This document shows, piece after piece, positions 60,301 to 64,000 of a stretch of 64,000 nt of DNA (position 1 is its first letter; every line of letters begins with the position of its first letter). The notes under the pieces were generated by a model. The model made no database searches. It was not told the DNA's origin and was given only the letters and a program-made list of their open reading frames with translations. Both the position numbers and the translations under genes were made by a program. The stretch lies in the NCBI GenBank assembly GCA_036874045.1, contig JAZBRI010000008.1, positions 3,115,001 through 3,179,000 of the forward strand. Reading direction: 5' to 3'. Source of the stretch: Cymodocea nodosa (taxonomy: Eukaryota > Streptophyta > Magnoliopsida > Alismatales > Cymodoceaceae).

Positions 60301-63300
60301 ATTTGATAGGAGTTATGATTGCATACATGTAAGTATATATTTACATTTATTTATTTTTAATTTAAACACTATTGTTCAAAAATTTCCATTTAAACTCCCA
60401 TTAATTTCCTATCTGTAAGATGTCTATTTTTCATTTTTTTTACAAGATTACGATTCTCTATATAAAAGTGATCAATTGTAGCAGATGCATGTGATATGTG
60501 ATTCTTTTAATCTTTCCTTCCGTATTTTATATTATTGGGTTGATCACAATTGTTTATAACTTATTATCATCTCTTTTCTCACGTTTAAGAGAGAAATATG
60601 TGCTTTTGTACTTTTATATTATTGTTCATAGATGTGGTGATTGCTCCTCGATAAAAATTTAGAACAAACACAAATTCTTGTTAGTTTTCTCCTCATCAAG
60701 AAACCCATAAATTATTAGCTATATCAAATGGTAAAGTTCAAGGCCCTAGAGTCTGGACCACTTCTCAAGTAAAGGAAGAGTAGAGTCTGGACCACTTCTC
60801 AAGTAAAGGAAGAGTAACCCAAACTCTGATGTTATTGCAACAAGTTCGTTTTATAGGTTTCCTGCATCACCACTGCAAGACAATGCACATACTTTTTAAG
60901 GCACTCAAGCAATGGTGCCTTGGTGTCTACGTGATGCCTAGGCAGTATCAAAGCACCTATGCAAATATTAAAATTTTCATTTATAAGTATATATTTAAAC
61001 ATATTTAATAAAATTTGTGTATAATTTTAACTTTATTATTTCTTAAGATCTTTTTTGTGTACATTTCTCGTCTAGAAATGAAATGATGAAAATTATAGAA
61101 AATAGAAATAGCAAGACATGATAGAAAATACAATGTCATTTGTGTACTAGAGGAAATAATGAGAAATCAGAAAATGAGATGTTTGTGTAGTTGTAGGAAA
61201 TTAAAAAATTAAATAATAAATTAGAAAAATAAATTTAAAAAATTTATTATATTTGAAAAGTAATATTTTAAATATTATAATATATATTAACATTTCATTA
61301 AATACAGATATAACATGTGAAATAATATATTTGTAATTAATATAAATAACATTGTTCATTACAATCCAAATTTTTTCAAAAATAGACAAGATACTATATA
61401 AAAATGTTATATCACATATTACATATTATCTTTTTACCACATGGAGAATATAATTTGTTCACACATTTTGTCAATTATTCTCTTTTTTTATTCAACACTT
61501 ATTTCACTAGTACAACCTATTCTTTTTTCTTCAATAATGATAAGAGTTTTATCAGAATCATTAGCATTCATTTACAAGATCTTCAAGTAAATATGTTTGC
61601 TCAATATTATTTATTTAATGTATTATTTATGTTATGTTGAAATATGTTAGCATATTATTTAATGTATTATTAAGTTGAACTAAACATGATAATGTATTAT
61701 ATATTCTTATAACATTAATGTTATTATACTTTAATGTATTATAATCTAATATCATTCTTCAATGTTATTTTTTATTTTAATCTATTATAATTATAATATG
61801 TTATTATTTATTTTAATATATTACAATTATAATATGTTATTTATTTATTATTATTATTATTATTACTATATTTTAATAATTATATTGATAATTATATATT
61901 ATATTACAAATCAATATTATTTTTCATCGTTTTCAAACAGATGAAGTGAGAAACAATAGCAAATGTTTTCTTTAATATGAGAAGAGATAACGAAAAATCA
62001 TTTCGTCTCATTTCTATTAACACAAATATAAGAAACGAAAAGAAAACTTTTCTTGTCATTTTATTTTTCCTCATTTCTTGATCACACAGACTGCCACTAA
62101 ACATATAAATAAGCCTAAAATGACAACAAAATATGTGATGCAATAATATTAATAAGTTTAATTATATATTTCAATAATTATGTATATTTTAATAGTACTC
62201 CATAAAAAAATTATATTTAAGTTTTTTTGCAAGGAAAAATACTTAAAACTTTAAATAGATATATATTTTTTATTAAACCAACCCAACAAAAGATCTGCTA
62301 ATTCAAGACTAGGTGAGGCAAGCTACCAAATGGCGACCAATTCATACCTTCATGCCTAGCTTCAGTACACAAATAGCATACGCCTTAAAAAGCATGGCGG
62401 TGTGTATAAGTGAAGATGAAAACAAATTCTAGTGATCTTACCTTTCATGATGGATGGCCCTCTAATCAAGAGCTCCCCCTGCTCATTCGGAGACAATGCA
62501 GTGCCAGTGGTGGGTTCAATAATCTTTGCCAAGTAATTTGACATGAGTCGTCCACATGAACTGATTTGCCGGCTCTCCTCTGTCCCAACAGATCGGAAAA
62601 TACCAGCTGTAGACTCTGTCAGCCCATAACCCTTGCAAGAACAGATTGGTAATGGATACAGTATTAGGAATATTTAGACCAAAACTATATAGTTGAGCTT
62701 CAATAATTAAGCTAGCAGAGATGAGAGATCTAAAAAGACAATGAAAAAAGAACTGAAATCCATAGACACATTGCCATACTTGTGTGAGAGACACGTTGGG
62801 AAAACAGGAGGCAAAAAACCTAATCGTTGCCTCTGCTATGGGCGCGCCGCCGCAGGAGACACCCTCCAGAGAGCTGATATTATAGTTCCGGCTTTCTCTC
62901 CGCCGCACACGGCCACAAGCGCTGCCTCCCATTTCCCCCACAATCGCGTGCACAAGTGGAGGGGATGCCGTCAGGTTCGTGACTCGGAATCTCTCGACGG
63001 CATCGAGCACCCTTCCGACCTTGAACCTTTCCGTCATCAAGACAACCGTCTCTGGCACCGCAATCGCCTTCAGACAGAAGACAAACCCATAGACGTGGAA
63101 CAATGGCACCGTCAACATCTGTACCGATGGGAAATCCGTCGGTCTTGGTCGCTGCACGGATTTGATAGCAGTGATCTGCGCTATGAGATTGCGGTGCGTC
63201 AGCACCACCGCCTTCACAGGCCCCGTGGTCCCGGACGAGTAGAGAACGGCGGCTGTGTCGGACTGATTGATTTTCTCGGCGCATGATCCAGAGGAGGCCA

Positions 63301-63874
63301 CGGATCGAGTTGTTGAATTATTGCGATCGTCTTGGAACAATAGAGAATGAAAGAAAGGGGAATCGAGGAGAACGACGTTGGTGAAACCGGCGGGGAGGAG
63401 GTGGGAGGTGGAAGAGGTGGCGAAGGCGACGGTAGGGTTGGTGAGGAGGAACTGATGGGAGATCTCCTGGGGGGAGGAGGCGGGATTGGAGGGTGAGACG
63501 ATGATGCCGACGGAGAGGAGGGAGAAGTAGAGGACGGGGACCTCGAGGCGGGAGGGGGAGAGGACGAATGCGAGGTGTCCTCTGGACAGGGAGAGGGGAG
63601 GGGACAGGAGGGACGCGGAGAGGGAGCGGACTTGGGAGCGGAGCTGGGAGAAGGAGAGGGATCGGGACGTGGCGGAGTCGACGAAGGCGGACGATGACGA
63701 CGACCAGGAGAGGAAGGAGAATGCGTGGGACGCGACGGAGAGGGGTTGGGTTTGGGGCGGGAGTTCAACGGGTTGGCGGAGGCTGTGGAAGACCTTGGTC
63801 TTGCTGCAGTAGCCGCTTCTTGGGTCGATGGTGGTGGTCGCCGACGACGACCGTGGAGGAGGATCTGCTTCCAT
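57351..63874 (-). CDS. Peroxisomal 4-coumarate:CoA ligase-like (OPCL1/4CLL-type) acyl-CoA synthetase
   Basis: Six minus-strand exons: 63874-62780, 62631-62442, 59733-59588, 58864-58797, 58715-58613 and 57476-57351, giving 575 residues. Adenylate-forming enzyme motifs are complete: P-loop [16 protein letters not shown] (212-227), [24 protein letters not shown] (366-373), [21 protein letters not shown] with Asp451, [15 protein letters not shown] (463-477) and the catalytic Lys557 in [10 protein letters not shown]. The chain ends SKL, a canonical type 1 peroxisomal targeting signal. The family activates carboxylic acids with ATP and CoA. SKL-bearing members include the OPC-8:0 ligases of jasmonate synthesis, but the true substrate cannot be read here. 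The N-terminus is Ser-rich, and GC content is very high in exon 1. Intron 2 (2.7 kb) is AT-rich with repeats. Confidence 0.93.
60747..60814. repeat. Perfect 34-base tandem duplication in a ligase intron
   Basis: TAGAGTCTGGACCACTTCTC and the next 14 bases occur identically at 60747-60780 and 60781-60814, inside intron 2 of the CoA ligase gene. The perfect identity suggests a recent event. Confidence 0.9.
61847..61866. repeat. TTA trinucleotide microsatellite
   Basis: Six to seven copies of TTA lie in an extremely AT-rich part of intron 2 of the CoA ligase gene. Confidence 0.6.
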
Positions 63875-64000
63875 GGGAGGAGCCGATGGAGTTGCAGACG
63901 GATGCGAGTGTCGGCGGTCGCCGGTGCAAGTGAGTAGTGGCTACTTCCGACGAAGAGTTCAATCTTGCTCTTGTCACCAAGCAATTGTGTATCCAAATCG
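63875..64000 (-). promoter_or_regulatory. 5' UTR or promoter-proximal region of the CoA ligase gene
   Basis: The window ends 126 bases upstream of the start codon. The frame is open upstream of the ATG, but with non-family sequence, so I treat it as leader. No TATA box is visible before the window edge. Confidence 0.4.

Noticed and set aside
61060..62110. Possible MITE or hAT element with GAAATGAG-like ends in a ligase intron
   Set aside because: The two ends match only loosely and no target duplication could be found.
62741..63286. 181-codon frame on the plus strand
   Set aside because: It is antisense to exon 1 of the CoA ligase, has no family character, and results from high GC content.
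1..64000. tRNA, rRNA or CRISPR features
   Set aside because: I saw no cloverleaf with paired A and B boxes, no rRNA segment and no spaced direct-repeat array.

Overview
The window is plant nuclear DNA: intron-rich genes for mitochondrial, plastid and peroxisomal proteins, two long intronless PPR genes, and many decayed transposons in AT-rich intergenic sequence. First exons are very GC-rich and GC falls steeply along the reading frame in both PPR genes and in the CoA-ligase gene. That gradient is typical of monocots, so a non-grass monocot is my best guess, as an inference only. All exon structures below were built by hand from splice sites and reading-frame continuity.

Layout. 1-1.7 kb: intergenic sequence with a small foldback element and a GAGCG-rich repeat. 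1.9-5.5 kb (+): NDUFAF5-type complex I assembly methyltransferase. 6.8-9.6 kb (-): only the C-terminal tail of a CDK-like kinase. 10.1-13.5 kb (-): decayed PIF/Harbinger element. 14.5-15.3 kb: second GAGCG-rich repeat. 16.4-21.3 kb (-): PSB33/LIL8, a degenerate Rieske thylakoid protein. 21.9-28.2 kb (-): 13-exon alpha/beta hydrolase with a stop codon just after the nucleophile elbow. 29.7-31.8 kb (+): PPR protein. 32.9-34.8 kb (-): plastid NTF2-like protein. 37.2-39.3 kb (+): second PPR protein. 40.5-47.4 kb (+): phosducin-like protein 3, with a Ty1-copia element nested in intron 2. 48.0-49.1 kb (-): mitochondrial ribosomal protein uL13m. 52.9-56.7 kb: RTE-type LINE split by about 2.3 kb of degenerate palindromic repeats. 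57.4-63.9 kb (-): peroxisomal 4-coumarate:CoA ligase-like enzyme ending in SKL.

PSB33, PPR, NTF2-like and PPR occur in the same order as I remember for Arabidopsis At1g71500, At1g71490, At1g71480 and At1g71460, so this part looks like an old syntenic block. The genes are independent housekeeping or organelle genes, not a pathway cluster.

The most unusual signals are: the 53.5-55.9 kb array, whose hairpin arms change in step between copies; the hydrolase stop codon that an in-frame GC splice donor could remove; two GC-AG introns supported by frame in neighbouring genes; and two copies of a dispersed repeat carrying fast-evolving GAGCG arrays.
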